64,000 bases of DNA from Burkholderia lata. GTDB lineage: Bacteria > Pseudomonadota > Gammaproteobacteria > Burkholderiales > Burkholderiaceae. The notes beneath the pieces are model-generated. The model saw only the letters and a list, made by a program, of their open reading frames with translations. It did not search any database and was not told where the DNA came from. The stretch's first letter is position 1, and each line of letters begins with the position of its first letter. The stretch lies in contig NZ_CABVQK010000010.1 in assembly GCF_902499335.1 (NCBI RefSeq), forward strand, positions 62,001 through 126,000, read 5' to 3'. This document shows, piece by piece, positions 17,002-25,515 of the stretch. The translations under genes were made by a program, and so were the position numbers.

Positions 17002-17799
17002 ATGAAGATTGCGATTGCCGGCGCATCGGGCCGTATGGGCCGGATGCTGATCGAAGCCGTTCTCAACGATTCCGACGCGCAGCTCGTCGGCGCGCTCGAC
17101 CGCGCCGATTCGCCGTTCCTCGGCCAGGACGCCGGCGCGTTCCTCGGCAAGGAAACCGGGGTCAAGCTGACCGCCGACCTCGACGCCGTGTTCGCGCAGG
17201 CCGACTACCTGATCGATTTCACGCGCCCGGAAGGCACGATGGCCCATATCGAGGCCGCGCTGCGCCACGACGTGAAGCTCGTGATCGGCACGACCGGCTT
17301 CACCGCCGAGCAGAAGGCCGAACTGCAGGCCGCGGCGGGCAAGATCGGCATCGTGTTCGCGGCGAACATGAGTGTCGGCGTGAACGTCACGCTGAAGCTG
17401 CTCGAATTCGCGGCGAAGCATTTCTCGCACGGCTACGACATCGAGATCATCGAGGCGCATCACCGCCACAAGGTCGATGCGCCGTCGGGCACCGCGCTGA
17501 TGATGGGTGAAGCCGTCGCCGGCGCGCTCGGGCGCACGCTCGACGAGTGCGCGGTGTACGGCCGCCATGGCGTGACGGGCGAGCGCGATCCGTCGTCGAT
17601 CGGCTTTGCCGCGGTGCGCGGCGGCGACATCGTCGGCGATCACACCGTGCTGTTCGCGGGGATCGGCGAGCGCATCGAGATCACGCACAAGTCGTCGAGC
17701 CGCGTGTCGTACGCGCAGGGCGCGCTGCGCGCGGTCCGCTTCCTGTCGGCGCGCGGCGCCGGCCTGTTCGACATGCAGGACGTGCTCGACCTGCGCTGA
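17002..17799 (+). CDS. dapB: 4-hydroxy-tetrahydrodipicolinate reductase
   Basis: NAD(P)H-dependent reductase of the lysine and diaminopimelate pathway, needed for peptidoglycan. The 265-residue protein starts with the Rossmann motif GASGRMGRM (about residues 7-15), has GTTGF near residue 98, and the active-site segment HRHKVDAPSGTA with catalytic His and Lys near 155-165. Only a weak ribosome site is visible. It is followed after 18 bases by an ExbB-like gene, and the whole bamE-dapB-exbB-exbD block is likely co-transcribed. Confidence 0.96.
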   Translation: MKIAIAGASGRMGRMLIEAVLNDSDAQLVGALDRADSPFLGQDAGAFLGKETGVKLTADLDAVFAQADYLIDFTRPEGTMAHIEAALRHDVKLVIGTTGFTAEQKAELQAAAGKIGIVFAANMSVGVNVTLKLLEFAAKHFSHGYDIEIIEAHHRHKVDAPSGTALMMGEAVAGALGRTLDECAVYGRHGVTGERDPSSIGFAAVRGGDIVGDHTVLFAGIGERIEITHKSSSRVSYAQGALRAVRFLSARGAGLFDMQDVLDLR

Positions 17800-17817
17800 C
17801 ACCACGGGGAAACTCCG

Positions 17818-18486
17818 ATGGCGATACCCACCGGCGTTGTCCACTACCTCGAAAGCGGCGATGCGATCACGCATGCCGTTGCCTATGTGCTGCTGGCGAT
17901 GTCCGTCGCCAGCTGGTGCTTCCTCCTCATGAAGGCCTGGCTGCTGGTCCGCGCGAAGCGGCAGGGGCCGCGCGCGCTCGCCGCGTTCTGGCGCGCGCCT
18001 TCGCTCGACGCGGGCATTGCCGCGCTCGCCGGCGCCGATCGCGAGCGCGTGTTCGTGCCGCTCGCCGAAGCCGCGCGCGATGCGGCCGGCGACCACGACC
18101 CGGCCGCGCTGGCCGCGCGCGTCGAACGCGGCGAACGCGTGCTGCGCGCGTTGCGGCACGCGATGCTGCGCTCGCAGCGGCGTCTCGAATTCGGCCAGGT
18201 GCTGCTCGCGTCGATCGGCAGCACCGCACCGTTCGTCGGGCTGCTCGGCACCGTGTGGGGCATCTATCATGCGCTCGGCAGCATCGCCGCGAGCGGGCAG
18301 GCGCAGATCGAGAATGTCGCGGGGCCGGTCGGCGAGGCGCTGATCATGACCGCGTTCGGGCTCGTCGTCGCGATTCCCGCGGTGCTGGCCTACAACATCC
18401 TCGGGCGCCTCGTGCGGCAGCTCGCCGAGGAACTCGACGGCTTCGCGCGCGACCTGCACGTGTTCGTGTGCGCGCAGGACGCCTGA
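17818..18486 (+). CDS. exbB: MotA/TolQ/ExbB proton channel family protein
   Basis: A 222-residue inner membrane protein with the ExbB/TolQ layout: one N-terminal membrane segment (about 20-40), a cytoplasmic region, then two helices in the C-terminal half around ASIGSTAPFVGLLGTVWGIY and the block GEALIMTAFGLVVAIPAVLAYN. With the next gene it forms the proton-driven motor that powers either TonB-dependent uptake or Tol function. No tonB or tolA is adjacent, so which system it serves cannot be read here; ExbB is chosen because the partner resembles ExbD. Confidence 0.88.
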   Translation: MAIPTGVVHYLESGDAITHAVAYVLLAMSVASWCFLLMKAWLLVRAKRQGPRALAAFWRAPSLDAGIAALAGADRERVFVPLAEAARDAAGDHDPAALAARVERGERVLRALRHAMLRSQRRLEFGQVLLASIGSTAPFVGLLGTVWGIYHALGSIAASGQAQIENVAGPVGEALIMTAFGLVVAIPAVLAYNILGRLVRQLAEELDGFARDLHVFVCAQDA

Positions 18487-18510
18487 CGCGCCCATTCCGG
18501 AGGAGCGACC

Positions 18511-18972
18511 ATGGCATTCGGCGGACTCGAGCACCACAAGACGTCCGCGCCGATGGCGGAGATCAACATGACCCCGCTGATCGACGTGATGCTGGTGCTG
18601 CTCGTCATCTTCATCATCACCGCGCCGCTGATGACGCACGCGATCCGGCTCGACCTGCCGAAGGTCGCGGCCAGCGTCGCGCGCGACACGCCGCAATCCG
18701 TCACATTGTCGATCGACGACGCGGGCAAGCTGTACTGGGACGATGCGCCCGTGGCGCTCGACGCGCTGCCCGCGCGCTTCCGGGCCGCGGCCGCGGGCGG
18801 CGCGCCGCCCGAGCTGCGGCTGCGCGCGTCGCGTGCGACCCGCTACGACGTGATCGCGCAGGTGATGGGCGCCGCGCAGGCCGCCGGCCTCACGCGGATC
18901 GGCTTCGTGACCGACGTGCCGCCGCAGGCGGGCGGTTCCGCGGCGGCGCCTGCCGTGCCGGCCAACCGCTGA
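18511..18972 (+). CDS. exbD: ExbD/TolR family biopolymer transport protein
   Basis: A 153-residue protein with a short cytoplasmic N-terminus, one membrane helix (LIDVMLVLLVIFIITAPLM, about residues 26-44, with the conserved proton-carrying Asp) and a periplasmic domain. The motif PMAEINMTPLIDVML is diagnostic of ExbD/TolR. A good GGAGGAG-like site (CGGAGGAG) lies upstream, 24 bases after the ExbB-like gene. The last residues (AGGSAAAPAVPANR) are low complexity. Confidence 0.9.
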   Translation: MAFGGLEHHKTSAPMAEINMTPLIDVMLVLLVIFIITAPLMTHAIRLDLPKVAASVARDTPQSVTLSIDDAGKLYWDDAPVALDALPARFRAAAAGGAPPELRLRASRATRYDVIAQVMGAAQAAGLTRIGFVTDVPPQAGGSAAAPAVPANR

Positions 18973-19050
18973 GCGGAGCCGGCGGGCCCGTCCCTGCCGC
19001 GGGATCGGGCCGCACGCCGCAAGACCGGTCGAATGGGCCGGCGCGGGCGG

Positions 19051-19056
19051 TATAAT
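19051..19056 (+). promoter_or_regulatory. -10 element for leuS
   Basis: A perfect TATAAT lies 208 bases upstream of the leuS start. No good -35 hexamer was found at 16-18 bases. It would give a roughly 200-base structured leader. Confidence 0.5.
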
Positions 19057-19062
19057 CAACGT

Positions 19063-19263
19063 TTTTCCCGGTTGGCAGGCTTTTTCAGGTAACCCGGAAT
19101 TTTCCAGGCTACCCGGGCATGCTGCGGGTTACCCGGAAAATGCCCGGAAACCGTGAACAGGTCCGGCAGCAGCGAACCTGCGGGTCCGCCGGGCAAGCAC
19201 GATTTTCGATCCACTCCTGCGCGCGCGCCGTCGCGCCGCTTAAAGCCTAGTCCGAACCACACC
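19063..19263 (+). promoter_or_regulatory. Structured leuS leader
   Basis: About 200 non-coding bases with repeated ACCCGG elements. The best helix pairs ATTTTCC (19099-19105) with GGAAAAT (19135-19141), with an inner stem ACCCG (19111-19115) to CGGGT (19125-19129). An overlapping alternative pairs TTCCCGGTT (near 19065) with AACCCGGAA (19091-19099). Two competing folds suggest RNA-level control, but no known riboswitch was recognised. Confidence 0.4.
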
Positions 19264-21858
19264 ATGCACGAGAGATACGTACCCGCCGACGTCGAAGCCG
19301 CCGCCCAGGGCGACTGGCGCGCAGCCGATGCCTACAAGACGCAGGAAGATTCGCAGAAGCCGAAGTTCTACTGCGTGTCGATGCTGCCGTACCCGTCCGG
19401 CAAGCTGCACATGGGTCACGTGCGCAACTACACGATCAACGACGTGATGTACCGTTATCTGCGGATGAACGGCTACAACACGCTGATGCCGATGGGCTGG
19501 GACGCGTTCGGGATGCCGGCCGAAAACGCCGCGATGGCGAACGGCGTGCCGCCCGCGAAGTGGACCTACGACAACATCGACTACATGAAGGGCCAGATGC
19601 AGTCGATGGGCCTCGCGATCGACTGGTCGCGCGAAATCGCGACGTGCAAGCCCGACTACTACAAGTGGAACCAGTGGCTGTTCCTGAAGATGCTCGAGAA
19701 GGGCATCGCGTACAAGAAGACGGGCACCGTGAACTGGGACCCGGTCGACCAGACCGTGCTCGCGAACGAGCAGGTGATCGACGGCCGCGGCTGGCGGTCG
19801 GGCGCGCTCGTCGAGAAGCGCGAGATCCCGATGTACTACCTGCGCATCACGCAGTACGCGGATGAGCTGCTGAACGACCTCGACGGCCTTGGCTGGCCCG
19901 AGCGCGTGAAGATCATGCAGCAGAACTGGATCGGCAAGAGCTTCGGCGTGAACTTCGGCTTCCCGTACGAACTCGACGGCGAGAAGAAGTTGCTGCGCGT
20001 GTTCACGACGCGCGCCGACACGATCATGGGCGTCACGTTCTGCGCGGTCGCGGCCGAGCATCCGCTCGCCACGCGCCTCGCACAGGACAAGCCGGAACTG
20101 CTCGCGTTCATCGACGAATGCAAGCGCGGCGGCGTCGCCGAGGCCGACGTTGCGACGATGGAGAAGAAGGGCGTCGCGACGGGCTTCTCGGTCACGCACC
20201 CGCTGACCGGCGAGCCGGTCGAGGTGTGGATCGGCAACTACGTGCTGATGAGCTATGGCGAAGGCGCGGTGATGGGCGTGCCGGGCCACGACGAGCGCGA
20301 TTTCGCGTTCGCGAAGAAATACGACCTGCCGATCAAGCAGGTGATCTCGGCCGAAGGCCAGCAGTACTCGCTCGACGCATGGCAGGAGTGGTACGGCGAC
20401 AAGGAAACCGCGGTCTGCGTGAACAGCGGCAAGTATGACGGCCTGCATTACGCGGAAGCCGTCGACGCCGTCGCGGCCGATCTCAACGCCGGCGGCTTCG
20501 GCGACAAGCAGGTCACGTGGCGACTGCGCGACTGGGGCGTGTCGCGCCAGCGCTACTGGGGCACGCCGATCCCGATCATCCACTGCCCGTCGTGCGGCGA
20601 CGTGCCGGTGCCCGAGCAGGATCTGCCCGTCGTGCTGCCGGAAGACCTCGTGCCGGACGGCTCGGGCAACCCGCTCGCGAAGTCGGAAGCGTTCCTGAAC
20701 TGCGCGTGCCCGAAGTGCGGCGCGGCCGCGAAGCGCGAAACCGACACGATGGACACCTTCGTCGATTCGTCGTGGTACTTCTCGCGCTACACGGCGCCGG
20801 ACGCCGAGACGATGGTCGACGCGCGCACCGATTACTGGATGCCGATGGATCAGTACATCGGCGGCATCGAGCACGCGATCCTGCACCTGCTGTATTCGCG
20901 CTTCTGGACCAAGGTGATGCGCGACCTCGGCCTCGTGAAGTTCGGCGAGCCGGCGAAGAACCTGCTCACGCAGGGGATGGTGCTGAACGAGACGTTCTAC
21001 CGTGAAGACGCTTCCGGCAAGAAGACCTGGTACAACCCGGCCGACGTGACGGTCGCGTTCGACGACAAGGGCCGCCCGGTCGGTGCGACGCTGAACACGG
21101 ACGGCCAGCCGGTCGTGCTCGGCGGTATCGAGAAGATGTCGAAGTCGAAGAACAACGGCGTCGATCCGCAGGTGCTGATCGACCAGTACGGCGCGGATAC
21201 CGCGCGCCTGTTCACGATGTTCGCCGCACCGCCCGAGCAGCAGCTCGAGTGGTCGGGTGCGGGCGTCGAAGGCGCGAGCCGCTTCCTGCGCCGTGTGTGG
21301 AGCTTCGGTGCGACGAACCGCGAGGCGCTCGCTGCGCGCGCGGGCTTCGATGCGGCCGCGCTCGGCGAAGCCGACAAGGCGCTGCGCCGCGAGATCTACA
21401 GCGTGCTGAAGCAGGCCGATTTCGACTACCAGCGCCTGCAGTACAACACGGTCGTGTCGGCCGCGATGAAGATGCTGAACGCGATCGACGGCGCGAAGGG
21501 CGCGACGCCCGGCGTGCAGCGCGAAACGTATGGCGTGCTGCTGCGCGTGCTGTACCCGGTCGTGCCGCACGTCACGTTCGAGCTGTGGAAGGCGCTTGGC
21601 TACGCGGACGAATTCGGCCCGCTGCTCGACGCGCCGTGGCCGAAGGTCGACGAGGCCGCGCTCGAGCAGGCCGAGATCGAACTCGTGCTGCAGGTGAACG
21701 GCAAGGTGCGTGGCGCGCTGAAGGTCGCGAAGGACGCGAGCCGCGACGCGATCGAAGCCGCGGCGGTGGCCGACGACGCGTTCGCGAAGTTCAGCGACGG
21801 CAAGCCGGCGAAGAAGATCGTCGTCGTGCCGGGCCGTCTCGTGAACATCGTCGTCTGA
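19264..21858 (+). CDS. leuS: Leucyl-tRNA synthetase
   Basis: Class I aminoacyl-tRNA synthetase that charges tRNA-Leu. The 864-residue product is full length. The HIGH motif appears as HMGH in YPSGKLHMGHVRNY (near residue 45), the editing CP1 domain fills the middle (WIGKSFGVNFGF, THPLTGEPVEVW, GVPGHDERD), and the KMSKS loop is EKMSKSKNNGVDP (near residue 622). The start at 19264 gives the family N-terminus MHERYVPADVE; the frame extends upstream into the leader without coding character. lptE and holA follow closely, a conserved leuS-lptE-holA order. Confidence 0.98.
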   Translation: MHERYVPADVEAAAQGDWRAADAYKTQEDSQKPKFYCVSMLPYPSGKLHMGHVRNYTINDVMYRYLRMNGYNTLMPMGWDAFGMPAENAAMANGVPPAKWTYDNIDYMKGQMQSMGLAIDWSREIATCKPDYYKWNQWLFLKMLEKGIAYKKTGTVNWDPVDQTVLANEQVIDGRGWRSGALVEKREIPMYYLRITQYADELLNDLDGLGWPERVKIMQQNWIGKSFGVNFGFPYELDGEKKLLRVFTTRADTIMGVTFCAVAAEHPLATRLAQDKPELLAFIDECKRGGVAEADVATMEKKGVATGFSVTHPLTGEPVEVWIGNYVLMSYGEGAVMGVPGHDERDFAFAKKYDLPIKQVISAEGQQYSLDAWQEWYGDKETAVCVNSGKYDGLHYAEAVDAVAADLNAGGFGDKQVTWRLRDWGVSRQRYWGTPIPIIHCPSCGDVPVPEQDLPVVLPEDLVPDGSGNPLAKSEAFLNCACPKCGAAAKRETDTMDTFVDSSWYFSRYTAPDAETMVDARTDYWMPMDQYIGGIEHAILHLLYSRFWTKVMRDLGLVKFGEPAKNLLTQGMVLNETFYREDASGKKTWYNPADVTVAFDDKGRPVGATLNTDGQPVVLGGIEKMSKSKNNGVDPQVLIDQYGADTARLFTMFAAPPEQQLEWSGAGVEGASRFLRRVWSFGATNREALAARAGFDAAALGEADKALRREIYSVLKQADFDYQRLQYNTVVSAAMKMLNAIDGAKGATPGVQRETYGVLLRVLYPVVPHVTFELWKALGYADEFGPLLDAPWPKVDEAALEQAEIELVLQVNGKVRGALKVAKDASRDAIEAAAVADDAFAKFSDGKPAKKIVVVPGRLVNIVV

Positions 21859-21896
21859 CGGCCGCTGGCCGTCGGACGTACCCAGAAGGAGCGAAG

Positions 21897-22451
21897 GTGA
21901 TCCGCAGATCGTTTTTGATGCTCGCTGTCGGCAGCGCGGTCGCGCTGTCGGCATGCGGCTTCCAGTTGCGCGGCCAGCAGGACTACGCGTTCAAGCACCT
22001 GCTGATCGCCGGCGCGCCGGCGCCGGTCGAGGCGCGCCTCGTGCGCCTCGTCGAGGCTGGCAGCGACACGAAGATCGTCAAGTTGGCGGACGACGCCGAT
22101 GCCGTGCTGCGCATGTGGGAGTCGCGTGGCCAGAACACGCTGACGCTCAACAAGTACGGCTCGGCGCAGGAATACGCGTTGTTCTATACGCTGAACTACA
22201 CGCTGACGAGCAAGGACGGCACCGTGCTGATTCCGCCGAGCGTGATCGCGCTGAACCGCGCAATGACGTACAGCGATCAGTATACGAACGCGAAGGCGCA
22301 GGAAGCCGACATCCTGTACGCCGACATGCAGAGCGACGCAGTCGACCAGCTGATGCGGCGTCTCGCGATCGTCCATTCGCTGACGCCGGCGCCGGAAGAC
22401 GTGGTGCCGGGCGTCGCGCCGCGCGCGCCGCTGCCGCCGCCGCCGCTTTGA
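21897..22451 (+). CDS. lptE: LPS-assembly lipoprotein LptE
   Basis: Outer membrane lipoprotein that plugs LptD and helps insert lipopolysaccharide. The GTG at 21897 is the start, backed by AAGGAG a few bases upstream. The signal peptide leads to the lipobox LSAC (Cys at about residue 20), followed by the characteristic GFQLRGQQDYAF. Length 184 is typical. The C-terminal tail is Pro-rich (APRAPLPPPPL). It lies between leuS and holA, the standard position for this gene (formerly rlpB). Confidence 0.95.
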   Translation: MIRRSFLMLAVGSAVALSACGFQLRGQQDYAFKHLLIAGAPAPVEARLVRLVEAGSDTKIVKLADDADAVLRMWESRGQNTLTLNKYGSAQEYALFYTLNYTLTSKDGTVLIPPSVIALNRAMTYSDQYTNAKAQEADILYADMQSDAVDQLMRRLAIVHSLTPAPEDVVPGVAPRAPLPPPPL

Positions 22452-22469
22452 TCGACGGCGCACGTATCG

Positions 22470-23564
22470 ATGCAACTGCGACTTGATGCGCTGGAGCCGC
22501 ACCTCGCGAAGGGGTTGGCAGGGCTCTATACCGTCTACGGCGACGAGCCGCTGCTCGCGCAGGAAGCGTGCGACCGCATTCGTGCGGCCGCGCGCGCGGC
22601 CGGCTTCACCGAGCGTTCGGTGCATACGGTCGAGCGCGGCTTCGACTGGAGTGTGCTGCTCGGCGCAACCCAGGCGATGTCGTTGTTCGGCGAGCGTCAG
22701 CTGATCGAGCTGCGCATTCCGTCGGGCAAGCCCGGCAAGGAAGGCGCCGATGCGCTGAAGACGCTCGCGGCCACGCCGAACCCCGACGCGCTGATGCTCG
22801 TCACGTTGCCGCGCCTCGACGCGGCCACGCAGAAATCCGCGTGGTTCACCGCGCTGCAGAACGGCGGCGTCGCGCTGAAGATCGATCCGGTCGACCGCGC
22901 GCAGCTGCCGAACTGGATCGGCCAGCGCCTCGCGATGCAGGGCCAGCGTGCCGCGCCCGGCGAGGACGGGCGGCGCGCGCTGCAGTTCATCGCCGAGCGC
23001 GTCGAGGGCAACCTGCTTGCCGCGCACCAGGAAATCCAGAAGCTCGGGCTGTTGTATCCGCAAGGCGCACTGTCGTTCGAGCAGGTGCACGACGCGGTGC
23101 TGAACGTCGCGCGTTACGACGTCTTCAAGCTGAATGAAGCGATGCTCGCCGGCGACGCCGCGCGGCTCGCGCGGATGATCGACGGGCTGAAGGGCGAGGG
23201 CGAGGCGATCGTGCTCGTGATGTGGGCCGTCGTCGAGGAGTTGCGCACGCTGCTGCGGATCAAGCGCGGCACGACGGCCGGCAAGCCGCTCGCGACGCTG
23301 CTGCGCGAGAACCGCGTGTGGGGGCCGCGCGAGCGGCTGATCGGCCCCGCGCTGAATCGCGTGTCGGAAGCCGTGCTCGAGAAGGCGCTTGCGTTTGCCG
23401 CGAAGCTCGACCGGCAGGTCAAGGGGCTCACGGCCGTCGTGCCGGGCCGCCGCACGCAGGACGAGCCGCCGCCCGATCCGTGGGACGGGCTGTTCCAGCT
23501 CGCGATGACGGTGGCCGGTGCCCGCGGCGAGCGACCGCCGACCGCGGGTCGCGTGCGACGCTAA
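22470..23564 (+). CDS. holA: DNA polymerase III subunit delta
   Basis: Clamp-loader delta subunit that opens the beta clamp. The 364-residue protein begins with the clamp-binding region and TVYGDEPLLAQEACDRIR (about residues 21-38), followed by the AAA+-like fold lacking a functional P-loop and a C-terminal helical collar domain. It starts 18 bases after lptE in the conserved leuS-lptE-holA order. The final 15 residues are Arg/Pro-rich and probably disordered. Confidence 0.95.
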   Translation: MQLRLDALEPHLAKGLAGLYTVYGDEPLLAQEACDRIRAAARAAGFTERSVHTVERGFDWSVLLGATQAMSLFGERQLIELRIPSGKPGKEGADALKTLAATPNPDALMLVTLPRLDAATQKSAWFTALQNGGVALKIDPVDRAQLPNWIGQRLAMQGQRAAPGEDGRRALQFIAERVEGNLLAAHQEIQKLGLLYPQGALSFEQVHDAVLNVARYDVFKLNEAMLAGDAARLARMIDGLKGEGEAIVLVMWAVVEELRTLLRIKRGTTAGKPLATLLRENRVWGPRERLIGPALNRVSEAVLEKALAFAAKLDRQVKGLTAVVPGRRTQDEPPPDPWDGLFQLAMTVAGARGERPPTAGRVRR

Positions 23565-23705
23565 GTCCCGTTCGGGCCTTCAGCGCGCGCTGCGCAACCC
23601 GCTTACAATGTTTCGATAGCTGCTGGCGCGGCCCGTCGGCCGCCGCTGCCCACGCTTCCCCACGAATTCATGCCGCCCAGCGCGGCGCGCTTCTCGAGTC
23701 ACACG

Positions 23706-24977
23706 ATGGATATCGATCAGTACATGACCGACCTGGGCCGTCGCGCCAGGCACGCTTCCCGCGCGATGGCGCGCGCCAGCACGGCCGCGAAGAACGCGGC
23801 GCTCGACGCCGTGGCGCGTGCGATCGAACGCGACGCGCAGGCGCTGAAGGATGCGAATGCCCGCGATGTCGTCCGTGCCCGTGAAAAGGGTCTCGATGCG
23901 GCGTTCGTCGATCGCCTGACGCTGTCGGACAAGGCGCTGAAGACGATGGTCGAAGGCTTGCGCCAGGTGGCGTCGCTGGCCGATCCGATCGGCGAGATCA
24001 GCAACCTCAAGTACCGCCCGAGCGGCATCCAGGTCGGCCAGATGCGCGTGCCGCTCGGTGTGATCGGCATCATCTACGAATCGCGCCCGAACGTGACGAT
24101 CGACGCGGCTGCGCTGTGCCTGAAGTCGGGCAACGCGACGATCCTGCGCGGCGGCTCCGAAGCGCTCGAGTCGAACGCGGCGCTCGCGAAGCTGATCGGC
24201 GAAGGGCTCGAAGCGGCCGGCCTGCCGCAGGATGCGGTGCAGGTCGTCGCGACGGCCGATCGCGCGGCGGTCGGCAAGCTGATCACGATGACCGAGTACG
24301 TCGACGTGATCGTGCCGCGCGGCGGCAAGAGCCTGATCGAGCGCCTGATCAACGAGGCGCGCGTGCCGATGATCAAGCATCTCGACGGCATCTGCCACGT
24401 GTACGTCGACGATCGCGCCGATCTGAACAAGGCGCTGACCGTCTGCGACAACGCGAAGACGCACCGCTACGGCACCTGCAACACGATGGAGACGCTGCTC
24501 GTTTCGAGCGGTGTCGCGGCGAAGCTGCTGCCGCCGCTCGGCAAGCTGTATCGCGACAAGCAGGTCGAACTGCGCGTCGATGCGGCCGCGCGCACGGTGC
24601 TCGCCGATGCGGGCGTCGGCCCGCTCGTCGATGCAACCGAGGAAGACTGGCACACTGAGTATCTCGCGCCGGTGCTCGCGATCAAGGTCGTCGACGGCCT
24701 CGACGCCGCGATCGAGCACATCAACCATTACGGCTCGCACCACACGGATGCGATCGTCACCGAGGATCACGACCGCGCGATGCGGTTCCTGCGCGAGGTC
24801 GATTCGGCGAGCGTGATGGTCAACGCGTCGACGCGCTTCGCGGACGGCTTCGAATTCGGCCTCGGCGCGGAAATCGGCATCTCGAACGACAAGCTGCACG
24901 CACGCGGCCCCGTCGGCCTGGAAGGGCTGACGTCGCTGAAGTACGTCGTGCTCGGACACGGCGAAGGCCGCCAGTAA
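23706..24977 (+). CDS. proA: Gamma-glutamyl phosphate reductase
   Basis: NADPH-dependent second step of proline synthesis, giving glutamate-5-semialdehyde. The 423-residue aldehyde-dehydrogenase-fold protein has the cofactor region VPLGVIGIIYESRPNVT (near residues 118-134), LKSGNATILRGGSEA, and the catalytic Cys in YGTCNTMETLLV (near residue 259). The start at 23706 matches the family N-terminus; an upstream in-frame ATG at 23670 is unlikely. TACAAT at 23604-23609 may be its -10 box. proB is not adjacent. Confidence 0.96.
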   Translation: MDIDQYMTDLGRRARHASRAMARASTAAKNAALDAVARAIERDAQALKDANARDVVRAREKGLDAAFVDRLTLSDKALKTMVEGLRQVASLADPIGEISNLKYRPSGIQVGQMRVPLGVIGIIYESRPNVTIDAAALCLKSGNATILRGGSEALESNAALAKLIGEGLEAAGLPQDAVQVVATADRAAVGKLITMTEYVDVIVPRGGKSLIERLINEARVPMIKHLDGICHVYVDDRADLNKALTVCDNAKTHRYGTCNTMETLLVSSGVAAKLLPPLGKLYRDKQVELRVDAAARTVLADAGVGPLVDATEEDWHTEYLAPVLAIKVVDGLDAAIEHINHYGSHHTDAIVTEDHDRAMRFLREVDSASVMVNASTRFADGFEFGLGAEIGISNDKLHARGPVGLEGLTSLKYVVLGHGEGRQ

Positions 24978-24996
24978 AAAGCGAGGCACACAACCG

Positions 24997-25419
24997 ATGG
25001 CGATGCTCTGGGTCAAGACGTTCCATATCGTTCTGATCGCCGCGTGGTTTGCAGGGCTGTTCTACCTGCCGCGCATCTACGTGAACCTGGCCATGGAAAC
25101 CGATCCGGCCGCCGTGCGACGCTTGCTGCTGATGGCGCGCAAGCTGTTCCGCTTCATGACGATGATCGCGGTGCCGGCGCTGGCCTGCGGGCTGTGGCTC
25201 TGGCTGTCGATCGGCATCGGGCAGGGGCAGGGCTGGATCCACGCGAAGGTGACGGTCGTGCTGCTGCTCATCGTCTATCACGCGTACTGCGGGCACCTGC
25301 TGCGGGTGTTCGAGCGTGGCGAGAACCGCCGCACCGACAAGTGGTATCGCGTGTTCAACGAGCTGCCGGTGCTCGGCATGCTCGCGGCGGTCGCGCTGGT
25401 CGTGATCAAGCCGTTCTGA
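24997..25419 (+). CDS. hemJ: HemJ-like protoporphyrinogen IX oxidase (CopD family membrane protein)
   Basis: A 140-residue integral membrane protein with four predicted helices. It matches the HemJ/UPF0093 family: FHIVLIAAWFAGLFYLPRIY at residues 9-28 with the conserved His, and the block IVYHAYCGHLLRVFERG in the third quarter. HemJ oxidises protoporphyrinogen IX to protoporphyrin IX in bacteria lacking HemG/HemY. It begins 19 bases after proA and may be co-transcribed; proA-hemJ adjacency is common in Burkholderiales as far as known. Confidence 0.85.
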   Translation: MAMLWVKTFHIVLIAAWFAGLFYLPRIYVNLAMETDPAAVRRLLLMARKLFRFMTMIAVPALACGLWLWLSIGIGQGQGWIHAKVTVVLLLIVYHAYCGHLLRVFERGENRRTDKWYRVFNELPVLGMLAAVALVVIKPF

Positions 25420-25459
25420 GCGGCATCGCCGGCGCGGTTGCCGGCACCACCTGATGCGC

Positions 25460-25490
25460 AACGGCGCCCCACGGGGCGCCGTTCGTCGTT
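25460..25490 (+). terminator. Hairpin terminator after hemJ
   Basis: AACGGCGCCCC and GGGGCGCCGTT form a near-perfect stem with a tight loop, followed by a weak T-rich stretch (CGTCGTTT). It separates hemJ from the convergent hexR-like gene. Confidence 0.5.
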
Positions 25491-25515
25491 TACGCGTGGC
25501 CGGTGCGGTGGCTGC

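Noticed and set aside
16369..19059. A long minus-strand open frame over bamE-dapB-exbBD
   Set aside because: Shadow of real genes on the plus strand; low-complexity Arg/Ala composition and no motifs.
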